A DNA stretch of 64,000 nt from Methylophilus sp. (GCF_008015755.1 NZ_SSGF01000006.1:62001-126000), one strand, 5' to 3'; positions 1 through 10,196 are shown, numbered from the stretch's first letter. Numbers and translations are program-made. The notes: generated from the sequence alone by a model not told the origin.

Positions 1-747
1 ATTCTAGATGAAGAAACCAACACGCCCCTGGTCGATACCGAGTTAGACGAAATTCATTACATTAACCCCAGCCGCGACCTGATTGGCGAAGGTTATGTCT
101 GGACCGGCAACTTAAGTCTGGGCGGCGCCTTTAACAATGGCAACAGTACCAACCGCAACATGCAATTTAACGGTGAGTCGGTGTTACGTGGCCTGGAGAA
201 TCGTTACACAGTACAAGGCTATTACTACTGGGCCGAGGATAACGACCAGCAAACACAAAACAACGCCCGCGTGCGCGGCCAGTATGACCACTTTTTCACC
301 AAAAAATGGTTTAGCTACCTCAACACCATTCAAGAAAAAGACCGCTTCAGAGATATTAAATTACGTAGTACTTACGGTGTGGGGTCGGGTTACCAGATTT
401 TTGAAGGTGAAAAACTGAATCTGTCGGTCGAAGGCGGTGTGTCGCTGATCAAGCAGGATTATTACGAAGAGAGTGATGACAACCATGCTGCGTTGCGCTG
501 GGCGGTCAACTACAACCAATATCTATTTAACTCCTTTGTACAGGCATTCCATCGCCATGAGGTGCTTTACACGGCAAGATCGCCGTCACAAATTCTGGTT
601 TACAGCTCCACCGGCCTGCGTTTTCCGTTTATTTTTGGCTTGAGTGCCTCCACGCAGGTTGACTACAACTATGATAGCCGCCCGGTGGATGACCGCGTCA
701 AAGGTGATACCCGCGCCCTGTTTACTTTGGGTTATAGCTGGAAATAA
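1..747 (+). CDS. DUF481/YdiY-like outer-membrane protein, 5' truncated by window edge
   Basis: Frame 1 is open from base 1 (ILDEETNTPLVDTELDEIHYINPSRDLIGEGYVWTGNLSLGGAFNNGNSTNRN...) to TAA at 745-747; alternating beta-strand pattern; GNST and salt-induced-OMP-like flavour. Confidence 0.6.
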   Translation: MLDEETNTPLVDTELDEIHYINPSRDLIGEGYVWTGNLSLGGAFNNGNSTNRNMQFNGESVLRGLENRYTVQGYYYWAEDNDQQTQNNARVRGQYDHFFTKKWFSYLNTIQEKDRFRDIKLRSTYGVGSGYQIFEGEKLNLSVEGGVSLIKQDYYEESDDNHAALRWAVNYNQYLFNSFVQAFHRHEVLYTARSPSQILVYSSTGLRFPFIFGLSASTQVDYNYDSRPVDDRVKGDTRALFTLGYSWK

Positions 748-917
748 AATCAAGAGTATCGGCAACATTTAGGGAGTTGCCGCATCAATGTTAAAATAGG
801 CGCTTATGTTGATTTAACCCATTGCAATCACCGCATTGCAAGCCTGGGATAAACCAATACCGAGTACGGCAAAGGGCATTGATACCGTATTTTTTGAGTT
901 GAGGATGGAGCAAAAAT

Positions 918-1859
918 ATGGCGATACAATGGTTTCCTGGGCACATGACGTCTGCGCGCAAAAAGGCAGAAGAAACACTAGAGCATATTGACGTGGTGAT
1001 TGAGGTGCTGGATGCGCGCGTGCCAGCCGCCAGCCATAACCCGATGATTGAGGAAATGCGCAACTTCCGCCAGCGCCCTAACCTTAAAATCCTCAACAAG
1101 GCAGACTTGGCCGACCCGCAAGTCACCCAGGCCTGGCTGAATTACTTTAATAAACAACCTAATACCAAAGCCGTCGCGCTGTCTTGCAAAAAGCCAGGCG
1201 ACGCAAAAAAAATCCCCGGCTTGTGCCGCCAACTGGCCCCGCACCGTGGCACGCCGCTCAAACCATTGCGCATGATGATTATGGGCATCCCTAACGTTGG
1301 TAAATCCACGCTGATGAACGCCCTGCTCAATCGCCGCGCAGCTAAAGTGGGCGACGAACCTGCCGTGACCAAAAGCCAACAACGCTTTGATTTAAATGAT
1401 AGCCAGAATATTACCGACACCCCCGGCATGATGTGGCCAAAAATCGAGCATGCGTCAGATGGTTATCTGCTGGCTGCCAGCCATGCCATTGGCCGTAACG
1501 CGGTGATTGATGAGGATGTGGCTGAGTTTTTGGGCAACGTATTATTAAAGCAATATCCAGAACTGATGAACACGCGTTATAAACTGGATGTGATGAAGCT
1601 GGATGTCAGCAACATGGACGGCATTGATTTGCTGCAAGCGATTGCCAAACGCCGCACCTACAAACGAAATGATGGGCAATGGGATATGGAACGCACGGCA
1701 ATGGCTTTGCTGACCGATTACCGCAGCGGGGCGATAGGCCGCGTCAGCCTGGAATCCCCTCAAAGCCGGGCCGAGATGTTGGCACTGGCTGAAGAACAGG
1801 CCGCGGCAGCGAAAAAAGCCAAAGAAGATCAGGCAGCCCCAGAGCCTGATACTCTATAA
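918..1859 (+). CDS. ylqF: Ribosome biogenesis GTPase YlqF/RbgA-like (circularly permuted GTPase)
   Basis: MAIQWFPGHMTSARKKAEE N-terminus, NKADL (G4) before GIPNVGKSTLMN (G1) and DTPG (G3): permuted motif order. Confidence 0.93.
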   Translation: MAIQWFPGHMTSARKKAEETLEHIDVVIEVLDARVPAASHNPMIEEMRNFRQRPNLKILNKADLADPQVTQAWLNYFNKQPNTKAVALSCKKPGDAKKIPGLCRQLAPHRGTPLKPLRMMIMGIPNVGKSTLMNALLNRRAAKVGDEPAVTKSQQRFDLNDSQNITDTPGMMWPKIEHASDGYLLAASHAIGRNAVIDEDVAEFLGNVLLKQYPELMNTRYKLDVMKLDVSNMDGIDLLQAIAKRRTYKRNDGQWDMERTAMALLTDYRSGAIGRVSLESPQSRAEMLALAEEQAAAAKKAKEDQAAPEPDTL

Positions 1860-1867
1860 CTTGTTTA

Positions 1868-3133
1868 TCAGGCAATCAGGCTGGCGTGCCGCTTGGCAGG
1901 CTTGGCTTCTTGAGGCGGCTTAGTCAGCAGCTGGTCAATATTGCTGGCAATCCGATTGCGGCCGTTCTGCTTGGCTTTATACAGATTTTGGTCGGCCCCG
2001 GCAAATAAGCCTTCCAGCACATAACCAACAGTTTCAGAGCTCACCGAACCAACGCTGACTGTGCATTTGATGGCCTGGGTATCACTACTCATGCTCTCGA
2101 CCCCGGCAATGCTCACCGGTGTCACTTCAATAATACGGCGGATACGCTCCGCCAGAATCATCGCCTCATGTTCACCCGTGTTGGGCATTAAAATACAAAA
2201 TTCTTCGCCGCCATAACGGCCTATCACATCGCCACCACGCAATGCCGCCCGTATCGTGCCCGCACAGGATTTAAGCACCACGTCACCCACCAGATGGCCA
2301 TACACATCATTGACCTTTTTAAAATAGTCCAGGTCGACAATCAGCAGCCCCATCGGTAAGCGGATGCGTTGTGACACCGCCTGCATACGTGTCGCTGCCT
2401 CTTGCAAACCGCGTCTATTCAACACGCCGGTCAGGCCGTCGAGCGAGGCAATCGCTTGCAAACCGGCCTGCGCTCGCACATGCATCACCAGTAGCAGCAG
2501 ACTGGTCACGGTCGTCATCACCAGCATGATGATACAGGTCATATACGCATGAATCTGCCACTGTGCAAACGTGCGCAGGGTATTGTCGTCTCCGAGCACG
2601 ACTTTCACCGCGATAAACGCCAGCATCAGGCTAATGACGCCAAACAGGCTACAACACAACCAAAACACATTCGCCACAAAGTCTTTACCATGCCCCACCA
2701 AGCTGCGCATGCCGTAGCCAAATACCCACATCAACACCAGCGCGTTACTCAGCAATATCCAACGGTCCGGCGTATGCGTATTCAGCATCACTGCGTTACA
2801 AGCCAGCAACGCAGTGACGACCAGCAAAGCGCCATAGCGATACACACGATAGCCGCGTAGCAAGCGGATACCGTTGATAAATAGGCTGACACCGAGCGCG
2901 ATGATGGTCACGGCCGCCGCCTCATAAATGCTAGCCGGGCCATAGATTAAGGAGGTTTGCGAAAGAAAATAAACCGCTAGGCCAACGCCAAACATCAATA
3001 GTCCACGTACCCAATGCATAATCAGGCTGCGTTGCTGATAGGCGCCAAAAATCGACAAGACCAGAACCAGCGTTAGGGTGAGTCCAATTGATGATAGAAT
3101 GACACTGTTGAGATCAAACACAGGGGTGGACAA
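1868..3133 (-). CDS. Membrane-bound GGDEF diguanylate cyclase
   Basis: Several TM segments then a GGDEF domain with RYGGEEF and an RGGD I-site five residues upstream. Confidence 0.92.
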   Translation of the reverse strand: MSTPVFDLNSVILSSIGLTLTLVLVLSIFGAYQQRSLIMHWVRGLLMFGVGLAVYFLSQTSLIYGPASIYEAAAVTIIALGVSLFINGIRLLRGYRVYRYGALLVVTALLACNAVMLNTHTPDRWILLSNALVLMWVFGYGMRSLVGHGKDFVANVFWLCCSLFGVISLMLAFIAVKVVLGDDNTLRTFAQWQIHAYMTCIIMLVMTTVTSLLLLVMHVRAQAGLQAIASLDGLTGVLNRRGLQEAATRMQAVSQRIRLPMGLLIVDLDYFKKVNDVYGHLVGDVVLKSCAGTIRAALRGGDVIGRYGGEEFCILMPNTGEHEAMILAERIRRIIEVTPVSIAGVESMSSDTQAIKCTVSVGSVSSETVGYVLEGLFAGADQNLYKAKQNGRNRIASNIDQLLTKPPQEAKPAKRHASLIA

Positions 3134-3260
3134 AGTTTGTTTACCTGAAAAACATAATACTATGGTAGTTGGACTATACCCATATAAATGAAGGGGTTAA
3201 ATAGTCCATACAGGCTAATTACTTCCCACTTTGTTGTTTAGCACAAACCCTGACGTCCCC

Positions 3261-5285
3261 ATGCAGCATCTACTAAATCCCCCGCAGCGCGAAGCAATCC
3301 ATTATCTTGATGGCCCCTTATTGGTGCTGGCCGGTGCCGGCAGTGGCAAAACACGCGTCATTACGCAAAAAATTGCCTACCTGATTAACCAGGCCGGCTT
3401 TAAAGGCAACCAGATTGCTGCCATTACCTTTACCAACAAGGCCGCACGCGAAATGCAGGAGCGCGTCACGCCGCTGCTTGAGGGCAAAAGCGGTAAAGGC
3501 CTGACTGTCACCACGTTTCACTCGATGGGTTTGCACATTCTGCGCCAAGAAGCAGCGCTACTCGGCTACAAACCGCAGTTCTCAATTCTGGACGCCTCAG
3601 ACAGCTTCAAAATTCTTAGCGATATTCTTGCCACCACAGACAAACAATTGCTGCGCAAAACCCAATGGCAGATTTCCAGCTGGAAAAACGCCTTTGTCAG
3701 CCCGGACCAAGCTAAGTCCATGGCCGATGAAGAGCTCACGCATGCCGCCGCCCGCGTTTACCAGCTCTACCAGCAAACCTTGCGCGCTTATCAAGCTGTC
3801 GACTTTGATGACTTGATCAAGGTGCCGGTAGAGTTATTTGAGCAGCACGCCGAGACTCTGGACAAATGGCAGCGCAAGCTGCACTACCTGCTGATTGACG
3901 AATATCAGGATACCAACGCTTGCCAATACAAGCTGATTAAACAACTCACCGGCCTGCGTGGACAATTTACCGCCGTGGGTGACGATGACCAAGCGATTTA
4001 CGGCTGGCGTGGCGCCGACGTTGAAAACCTGCGCCAGCTCACTACGGATTTTTCGAAACTCAAAGTGATCAAGTTAGAGCAAAACTACCGCTCTACCGTG
4101 CGCATTTTGCGTGCGGCCAACCAGGTCATCGCCAACAACCCCAAATTATTTGAGAAAAAGCTTTGGAGCGAACTGGGCACCGGTGAGCTATTGCATGTCA
4201 CCGCCACCCAAAGCGAAGAACACGAAGCCGAAACCGTGGTCATGAAATTGCAGGCGCATAAATTCGAGCACCGCACCACTTTTAAAGATTATGCGATTCT
4301 CTATCGCAGTAATCACCAGGCACGCATCATCGAAAAGTTTTTGCGTAACCACAAAATCCCCTACACCATCTCTGGCGGCTCGTCCTTTTTTGACAAAGCC
4401 GAAATTAAAGACATCATCAGCTACCTTCGGTTGATCGCCAACGAAGATGATGATCCAGCGTTTATCCGTGCTGCGACTACGCCGAAAAAAGGCATAGGCA
4501 ACACCACACTGGAGCGGCTGGGCGAATATGCCAGCGCGCACAAAATGTCGCTGTTTTCCGCCGCTTTTGAAGGGGGCTTTCAACACGACATCGGCGCCAA
4601 ACAACTGGACGACCTACTCACCTTCTGCCGCTATATTCAGACGCTACAAGGCCGCGCCGTGAAAGATCCGGCCAATGAGGTACTCAGTGATCTGCTCACC
4701 GCCATTCAATACGAAACCTATCTTTATGATGGCGAAGAAGCGCGCGCCGCAGAAACCCGCTGGGGCAATGTCATGGAGTTTGTCGCCTGGCTCAGCAAAA
4801 AAGGCGAAGGCTCCACCGAATACGGCAACGAGTCAGACGGCAAAAACCTGCTAGAACTCACACAACTGGTCTCGCTCATCACCATGCTAGAAGGCCGCGA
4901 AGACAGCGAGCCAGACGCCGTCAAACTCTCCACCCTGCACGCCTCCAAAGGCCTGGAGTACGGCCACGTCTTTTTAATCGGCTGCGAAGAAGGCATCTTG
5001 CCCCACACTAACTCGATTGACGCCGACCAGATTGAAGAAGAACGCCGCCTCATGTACGTAGGCATCACCCGCGCGCAAAAATCACTTAACATCACCTGGT
5101 GTAAAAAACGCAAACGCGGTGGTGAAATGCAAGCCTGCGAGCCAAGTAGATTTATTGGTGAGTTGCCGAAAGACGACGTCAAACACTTCGGCAACCCTTT
5201 TAACGGGCCGGATCAGGTGTTAAGTAAGGATTATGGCAAGAGCAAGATGGCGAATATTAAGGCGATGCTGGCGAGTAAAGGATAG
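3261..5285 (+). CDS. rep: ATP-dependent DNA helicase Rep (UvrD/Rep family)
   Basis: LNPPQREAIHYLDGPLLVLAGAGSGKTRVI, IDEYQDTN, GDDDQAIYGWRGA, LSTLHASKGLEY motifs; ORF track starts at 3231 but MQHLLNPPQ at 3261 is the more likely start. Confidence 0.93.
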   Translation: MQHLLNPPQREAIHYLDGPLLVLAGAGSGKTRVITQKIAYLINQAGFKGNQIAAITFTNKAAREMQERVTPLLEGKSGKGLTVTTFHSMGLHILRQEAALLGYKPQFSILDASDSFKILSDILATTDKQLLRKTQWQISSWKNAFVSPDQAKSMADEELTHAAARVYQLYQQTLRAYQAVDFDDLIKVPVELFEQHAETLDKWQRKLHYLLIDEYQDTNACQYKLIKQLTGLRGQFTAVGDDDQAIYGWRGADVENLRQLTTDFSKLKVIKLEQNYRSTVRILRAANQVIANNPKLFEKKLWSELGTGELLHVTATQSEEHEAETVVMKLQAHKFEHRTTFKDYAILYRSNHQARIIEKFLRNHKIPYTISGGSSFFDKAEIKDIISYLRLIANEDDDPAFIRAATTPKKGIGNTTLERLGEYASAHKMSLFSAAFEGGFQHDIGAKQLDDLLTFCRYIQTLQGRAVKDPANEVLSDLLTAIQYETYLYDGEEARAAETRWGNVMEFVAWLSKKGEGSTEYGNESDGKNLLELTQLVSLITMLEGREDSEPDAVKLSTLHASKGLEYGHVFLIGCEEGILPHTNSIDADQIEEERRLMYVGITRAQKSLNITWCKKRKRGGEMQACEPSRFIGELPKDDVKHFGNPFNGPDQVLSKDYGKSKMANIKAMLASKG

Positions 5286-5391
5286 GTGCAAGACCAATCC
5301 CTGTCTGGTAACATTCCTTCAGACACGCAATTTTATTGCAGGTTTTAGACACAAAAAATGCTATGCAGCCATGATGATTGGGGTTCGATAA

Positions 5392-5823
5392 ATGACAGAG
5401 CATAACACTCAAAATTTACGCTGGGTGCAGCGATTAAACAACTATCAAAAAGCGCTTGAAAGTCTGACAGCTGCCATCGATTTGAGTAAGGAAAGAGCAT
5501 TATCTGACCTGGAAAAGCAAGGTTTAATTCAAGCATTTGAATTTACGCACGAGTTGGCCTGGAACGTCTTAAAAGACTATTTTGATTACCAGGGCACACA
5601 AAACATCACAGGCTCACGAGACGCCACGCGTGAAGCATTTAGTAAAGGGCTGATTCTAGATGGTGAAGGATGGATGGCGATGATACAGAGTCGCAACAAA
5701 ACATCACATACTTATAACAAAGCTGTAGCGGAAGAAATCATTGAGGCGATACAAAACAGTTACTATGCCTTATTTGTAGCGCTCATGCATACGCTCAAAA
5801 AGTTGCAGTCAAATTTAGAGTAG
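5392..5823 (+). CDS. HEPN-domain protein, HI0074/HepT-like (putative toxin of HEPN/MNT pair)
   Basis: Four-helix substrate-binding-like protein with RNKTSHTY = RX4HXY HEPN RNase motif; adjacent to MNT gene. Confidence 0.85.
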   Translation: MTEHNTQNLRWVQRLNNYQKALESLTAAIDLSKERALSDLEKQGLIQAFEFTHELAWNVLKDYFDYQGTQNITGSRDATREAFSKGLILDGEGWMAMIQSRNKTSHTYNKAVAEEIIEAIQNSYYALFVALMHTLKKLQSNLE

Positions 5824-5833
5824 CAAATCAGTC

Positions 5834-6148
5834 ATGACATTTGGACTACCCGATACCGCAATACAAAAACTCAATGACGTGTTTAATCAAGATACGCGTA
5901 TCAAGAGCGTCTGGCTATATGGTTCCAGAGCACTAGGCAGAGAAAAACCGGCCTCTGACATTGATTTATGTATAGAAGCTGAAGCATTAAAGCTTAAAGA
6001 CTTGCACCTGATTGAAAGAAAAATAGATGACTTATACCTACCTTGGAAGGTAGATTTATCTCTCAAACATCACATTGACAACCCTGCGCTGATTGCGCAT
6101 ATAGAGGAATTCGGCATTCGTTTTTTAAATCAAAAAATAGACGCATAA
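5834..6148 (+). CDS. MNT-domain minimal nucleotidyltransferase, HI0073/MntA-like (putative antitoxin)
   Basis: YGSRALGREKPASDIDL = GSX10DXD nucleotidyltransferase motif; 10 nt downstream of the HEPN gene. Confidence 0.87.
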   Translation: MTFGLPDTAIQKLNDVFNQDTRIKSVWLYGSRALGREKPASDIDLCIEAEALKLKDLHLIERKIDDLYLPWKVDLSLKHHIDNPALIAHIEEFGIRFLNQKIDA

Positions 6149-6150
6149 AG

Positions 6151-6317
6151 CGAAAATGCAAGCCTGCGAACCGAGTCGCTTTATCGCCGAACTACCCAAA
6201 GAAGACGTTAAACATATTGGCAACCCGTTTAACAGGCCAGATCAGGTATTAAGTAAGGATTATGGTAAGAGCAAGATGGCGAATATTAAGGCGATGCTAA
6301 GTCAAAAAGCGCAGTAA
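6151..6317 (+). pseudogene. Second, diverged copy of rep 3' end (53-codon remnant)
   Basis: MQACEPSRFIAELPKEDVKHIGNPFNRPDQVLSKDYGKSKMANIKAMLSQKAQ* is about 44/48 identical to the Rep C-terminus MQACEPSRFIGELPKDDVKHFGNPFNGPDQVLSKDYGKSKMANIKAML encoded just before 5285. Confidence 0.92.
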
Positions 6318-6388
6318 TTATTGCCGAACAGCCTTCTATTTTTTGTTAATCTCTATTAGCATTTTATTTTTTTAACATCTCGCAAATA

Positions 6389-7462
6389 TTGCAAACTTAT
6401 AAGAAACATATGCCCCTTGAAACTATTGCAATGCAAAGCGACAAAACTCTACATATTTGCAGACTGGATAAATTTATCCCGCCTTTCATCGACCTAGTTA
6501 AAGAAAACTTTTCATTCTCAAAACACGATTTTTTACTCTTTGGGAACCTGCAAGCTTTTCCAACCAAGTTAGATAAAAACGTCATTTACTTCCATCACGC
6601 TTATCAAATATTCGCGCTGATTTTGAAAATGAATCAATCAAAAAAAATCATCTTACACAGTCTGTTTAACCCCCTTGTTGTATTCCTTCTGTTTATGCAA
6701 CCCTGGCTGTTAAAAAAGTGCTACTGGATTATGTGGGGGGGCGATTTATATTATTACAAATTTCGCAATCACACTTTCAAAACAAACCTTTATGAAAATA
6801 TAAGGCGTGTTGTGATTAAGCGAATCGGCCACTTTGTCACTTATTTTGAAGAGGAATATCAGTTAGCACAAGAATGGTATGCGGCATACGGAGTACATCA
6901 TGCATGCTTTAGCTACCCTAGTAATATTTTCAATAATATTGAGCTAGACCAAGTGGCTCATGACTCTATAAACATACAAATTGGAAACTCAGCCACACCA
7001 AGCAATCAACATATGGCTGTACTTGAAAAATTAGCCCCCTACAAAGATCTGAACATCAAGATATATATCCCATTATCTTACGGTGATATTGAATATGCAC
7101 AGCAAGTCATTGATTTTGGGCGTAATATATTTGGCGATAAACTTGTTGCTGTTCAACAGTTTATGCCACTTGATTCATACAAGAAGTTTTTGTCGATTAT
7201 TGACATTGCGATATTCAATAACAACAGACAACAAGCTGTAGGGAATATTATTAGCCTTCTCGGATTTGGTAAAAAAGTGTTCATGAGATCAGACGTCTCA
7301 TCTTGGAAGTCACTCAATAACATGGGGCTTAAAATCTTTGACATCGATAATCTGGGAATTAGCAAACTAGATCCGGATGATTCCAAGCACAACAAAAATA
7401 TAGTATCGACATGCTTTTCAAAGGCTAATTTGATTACGCAACTTGAAAATATTTTTATCTAG
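6389..7462 (+). CDS. GT56-like TDP-Fuc4NAc transferase (WecF/RffT-like)
   Basis: YWIMWGGDLYYYKFRN and overall length/pattern of glycosyltransferase family 56; a downstream Met (QSDKTLHICRLDKF, 6431) is an alternative start. Confidence 0.75.
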   Translation: MQTYKKHMPLETIAMQSDKTLHICRLDKFIPPFIDLVKENFSFSKHDFLLFGNLQAFPTKLDKNVIYFHHAYQIFALILKMNQSKKIILHSLFNPLVVFLLFMQPWLLKKCYWIMWGGDLYYYKFRNHTFKTNLYENIRRVVIKRIGHFVTYFEEEYQLAQEWYAAYGVHHACFSYPSNIFNNIELDQVAHDSINIQIGNSATPSNQHMAVLEKLAPYKDLNIKIYIPLSYGDIEYAQQVIDFGRNIFGDKLVAVQQFMPLDSYKKFLSIIDIAIFNNNRQQAVGNIISLLGFGKKVFMRSDVSSWKSLNNMGLKIFDIDNLGISKLDPDDSKHNKNIVSTCFSKANLITQLENIFI

Positions 7463-7506
7463 TTTTTAGACTAGACAACCTACTATTGGAAACATTTGGA
7501 CTTTAA

Positions 7507-8697
7507 ATGAAACGCATCATGATTATTGCTGGTGGAGAGTGGCAGATTCCAGTCATTCGCAAAGCCAAACAATTAGGCTTATTTGTTATAAACACTAACT
7601 TACACCCCCAATCTTTGGGTTTCAACGATGCTGATGTTGGATTAGTTGCAGACGTTTTAGATAAAGAACAAAACCTAGCCTATGCAAAAGAATGGAACGT
7701 AGATGCGGTAATCACAGATCAAAGTGATATTGCTGTCCCGACTGTTGCATATGTTGCAGAACACATGCAATTAAAAGGCGTCGGAACAGCAGTTGCAGCT
7801 CTATTTACAAACAAATCTTTGATGAGAAGTTTTTGTGTGAAACATGGCTTCCCATCACCACGTTTCAAATTGTGTAATGAGTTGAAAGATGGAATTGCGT
7901 TTTTAAACGAGTGTAATTTTCCATTAGTTGTAAAACCACCTGCTAATCAATCAAGCAGAGGGGTTTTAAAAGTTACTAATATGCATGAATTAGAGCATGC
8001 TTACACATTAGCCATGCAGCACAGTAAGGATGAGACAGTACTTATTGAGGAGTTTATTGGTGGGGTCGAACTGACCATTGATGGCGTTCAGTTGAATGCT
8101 GGTGAACATTACAGCTTGGCAACATCGACCAAAACTCATTATGCTCACAATGAAATGATTGCGAACCAATTATGGTTTAGCCAACAACACCCAGAGATTG
8201 ATTTCGATGCTCTTCACGATCAACACAATCAGATGGTAAAACTAATGGGCTTACCTTTTGGATTAACGCATGCAGAGTATAAATATCATGCAGGTAAGTT
8301 TTACCTAGTTGAGATCGCAGCTCGTGGTGGAGGTACAAAGATATCTTCTGATATTGTGCCTTTAATGAGTGGTATTGATAGCAATAATTTGTTAATACGA
8401 ATGGCTTTGGGTGAAAGGATTCATGAAATTCATCCAGAGGCTCGCAAAATTACTTCCGTTTTAGATTTTTTTGAATTCAGTCCAGGAAAAGTCAAAACAA
8501 TTCATGGGATTGAGCAAGCAAGTGTACTCTCTGGAGTTATTAGCATCGGATTAAATATTGTAGAAGGCGACATTATTGAAGAGGTGTCAGATGATCGCTC
8601 CAGGCATGGCTATATTATTGCATACGCAGAAAATACCGAATCTTTAAAAGGGTTGCTACGGAAAATACATCAGACAGTGCAGATTACTTATGAATGA
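7507..8697 (+). CDS. ATP-grasp domain ligase (carbamoyl-phosphate-synthase-like)
   Basis: N-terminal pre-ATP-grasp fold, FPLVVKPPANQSSRGV, VLIEEFIGGVELTIDGV, LVEIAARGGGTKISSDIVPLMSG. Confidence 0.88.
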   Translation: MKRIMIIAGGEWQIPVIRKAKQLGLFVINTNLHPQSLGFNDADVGLVADVLDKEQNLAYAKEWNVDAVITDQSDIAVPTVAYVAEHMQLKGVGTAVAALFTNKSLMRSFCVKHGFPSPRFKLCNELKDGIAFLNECNFPLVVKPPANQSSRGVLKVTNMHELEHAYTLAMQHSKDETVLIEEFIGGVELTIDGVQLNAGEHYSLATSTKTHYAHNEMIANQLWFSQQHPEIDFDALHDQHNQMVKLMGLPFGLTHAEYKYHAGKFYLVEIAARGGGTKISSDIVPLMSGIDSNNLLIRMALGERIHEIHPEARKITSVLDFFEFSPGKVKTIHGIEQASVLSGVISIGLNIVEGDIIEEVSDDRSRHGYIIAYAENTESLKGLLRKIHQTVQITYE

Positions 8698-9496
8698 AAT
8701 AGCGATTTTTGACAGCCTAACCCACCCGATGCCTAACAGTGGGTGGATCAACTCACAGTTCGATCAGCAAAACTCTATCGAGAAGCTCACTGCGAGTATG
8801 AAGATCCAAAATATACAATGGGCTCTCGCCGTTGGTATGGGAAGCGAAATAGGCGGTTACCATGAAAAAACGTATGCGTCATTTGTACGCGATCACTCAG
8901 ACAATCTTTTTCCAATCGCTTTTTTGAATTTTGAAGTATTGAATACAGGCACGACGGTCATAGCGTATTTAGCGAGTTTAAAAAAGCTGGGGTATGTTGG
9001 AATCAAAATTCACCCAAGAATATCAAGCATTACATACTCGAACAAATTTCTAATCAGCATCATTAAAGAAGCGAATCAACTTGGACTAGTAGTTTTACTA
9101 TGCACATACTTCTGGAGTAGAGATAAGAAAATGTGTGCCAACAATCCAGAACAACTGCTTGAGCTCTTGTGTGAGGTCCCTGAAGAAAAGATAGTCCTTC
9201 TTCATGGTGGCGCAGTAAGACTGCTAGAAGTGGCTGAAATTGCAAGACAATTTCAAGGCGTGCTCTTAGACCTTTCATTTACATTGTGCAAATATGAAGG
9301 TAGTTCTATTGATCTGGATATTAGGTATCTCTTCGAAAAATTTGATCGGAGAATATGCATTGGCTCAGACAGCCCTGAATTCGATCTTTCTAAGTTGAGG
9401 CAACGGTTTAATCAATTAACTGAAGGATTGGATATTGTGAAGAAAAAAAACATTGGATTCCAAAACTTACAGACTTATGTCGGAGCTAACTTATGA
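8690..9496 (+). CDS. Amidohydrolase-2-type metal-dependent hydrolase (TIM barrel)
   Basis: DSLTHPM, GIKIHPRI, VLLHGG, CIGSDSPE pattern; start overlaps the ATP-grasp stop. Confidence 0.7.
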   Translation: MNEIAIFDSLTHPMPNSGWINSQFDQQNSIEKLTASMKIQNIQWALAVGMGSEIGGYHEKTYASFVRDHSDNLFPIAFLNFEVLNTGTTVIAYLASLKKLGYVGIKIHPRISSITYSNKFLISIIKEANQLGLVVLLCTYFWSRDKKMCANNPEQLLELLCEVPEEKIVLLHGGAVRLLEVAEIARQFQGVLLDLSFTLCKYEGSSIDLDIRYLFEKFDRRICIGSDSPEFDLSKLRQRFNQLTEGLDIVKKKNIGFQNLQTYVGANL

Positions 9497-10176
9497 GTAT
9501 TTCTATGCCTTTATCCGATAAGCAAGAAACTATCGAACGATACTCTTCAAGATACCAAAAGTTTGGCTATTCCCCTAAGTCCTTAGGTTGGGACAAAGGT
9601 AAGCAGGACGTGCGCTTTGAGATACTGACATCACAGTATGACTTTTCCGAAAAATCTATACTTGATATTGGTTGTGGATTTGGTGATTTAAATAAAACGC
9701 TTAATGCAAAATATGCAAATAATTACTCTTACCTTGGAGTAGACCTTGTACCGGATTTAGTTATCGAAGCCCGTAAACAGTATGTGGGTGACAAGATTAA
9801 CTTCAGAACAGGAGATTTTTTAGATATATCGTTTGAAAATACATTCGATTTTGTGATTGCCTCCGGGATTTTTAATCACCGCCTCAACAATGCAAATAAT
9901 TACGACTTAATTGAAGCTGCGATTATCAAAGCATTATCATTATCTAAAGATGGGCTAGCTTTTGATTTTCTTTCAGATAAAGTTGACTATCAGTTGGAAC
10001 ATACCTTCCATAGCTCTCCAGAGAAAATATTGTCTATCGCATACAAATACTCCAGAAACATTGTGATGCGTAATGATTATATGCCCTTTGAGTTTGCATT
10101 ATTTATTTTCAAAGATGACTCTTTCTCAACGGAAGATACCCTCTTTAATCGATTTAAAAAGCAAATGAACAAGTAA
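9493..10176 (+). CDS. Class I SAM-dependent methyltransferase
   Basis: SILDIGCGFGDLNKTL motif I; ATGA overlap with preceding gene. Confidence 0.85.
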   Translation: MSISMPLSDKQETIERYSSRYQKFGYSPKSLGWDKGKQDVRFEILTSQYDFSEKSILDIGCGFGDLNKTLNAKYANNYSYLGVDLVPDLVIEARKQYVGDKINFRTGDFLDISFENTFDFVIASGIFNHRLNNANNYDLIEAAIIKALSLSKDGLAFDFLSDKVDYQLEHTFHSSPEKILSIAYKYSRNIVMRNDYMPFEFALFIFKDDSFSTEDTLFNRFKKQMNK

Positions 10177-10196
10177 ATTTATCTATCAGAAATTTA

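Noticed and set aside
3170-3208. Inverted repeat TGGACTAT...ATAGTCCA between the GGDEF gene and rep
   Set aside because: Only 8-bp arms with a 23-nt spacer in an AT-rich divergent promoter gap; could be chance.
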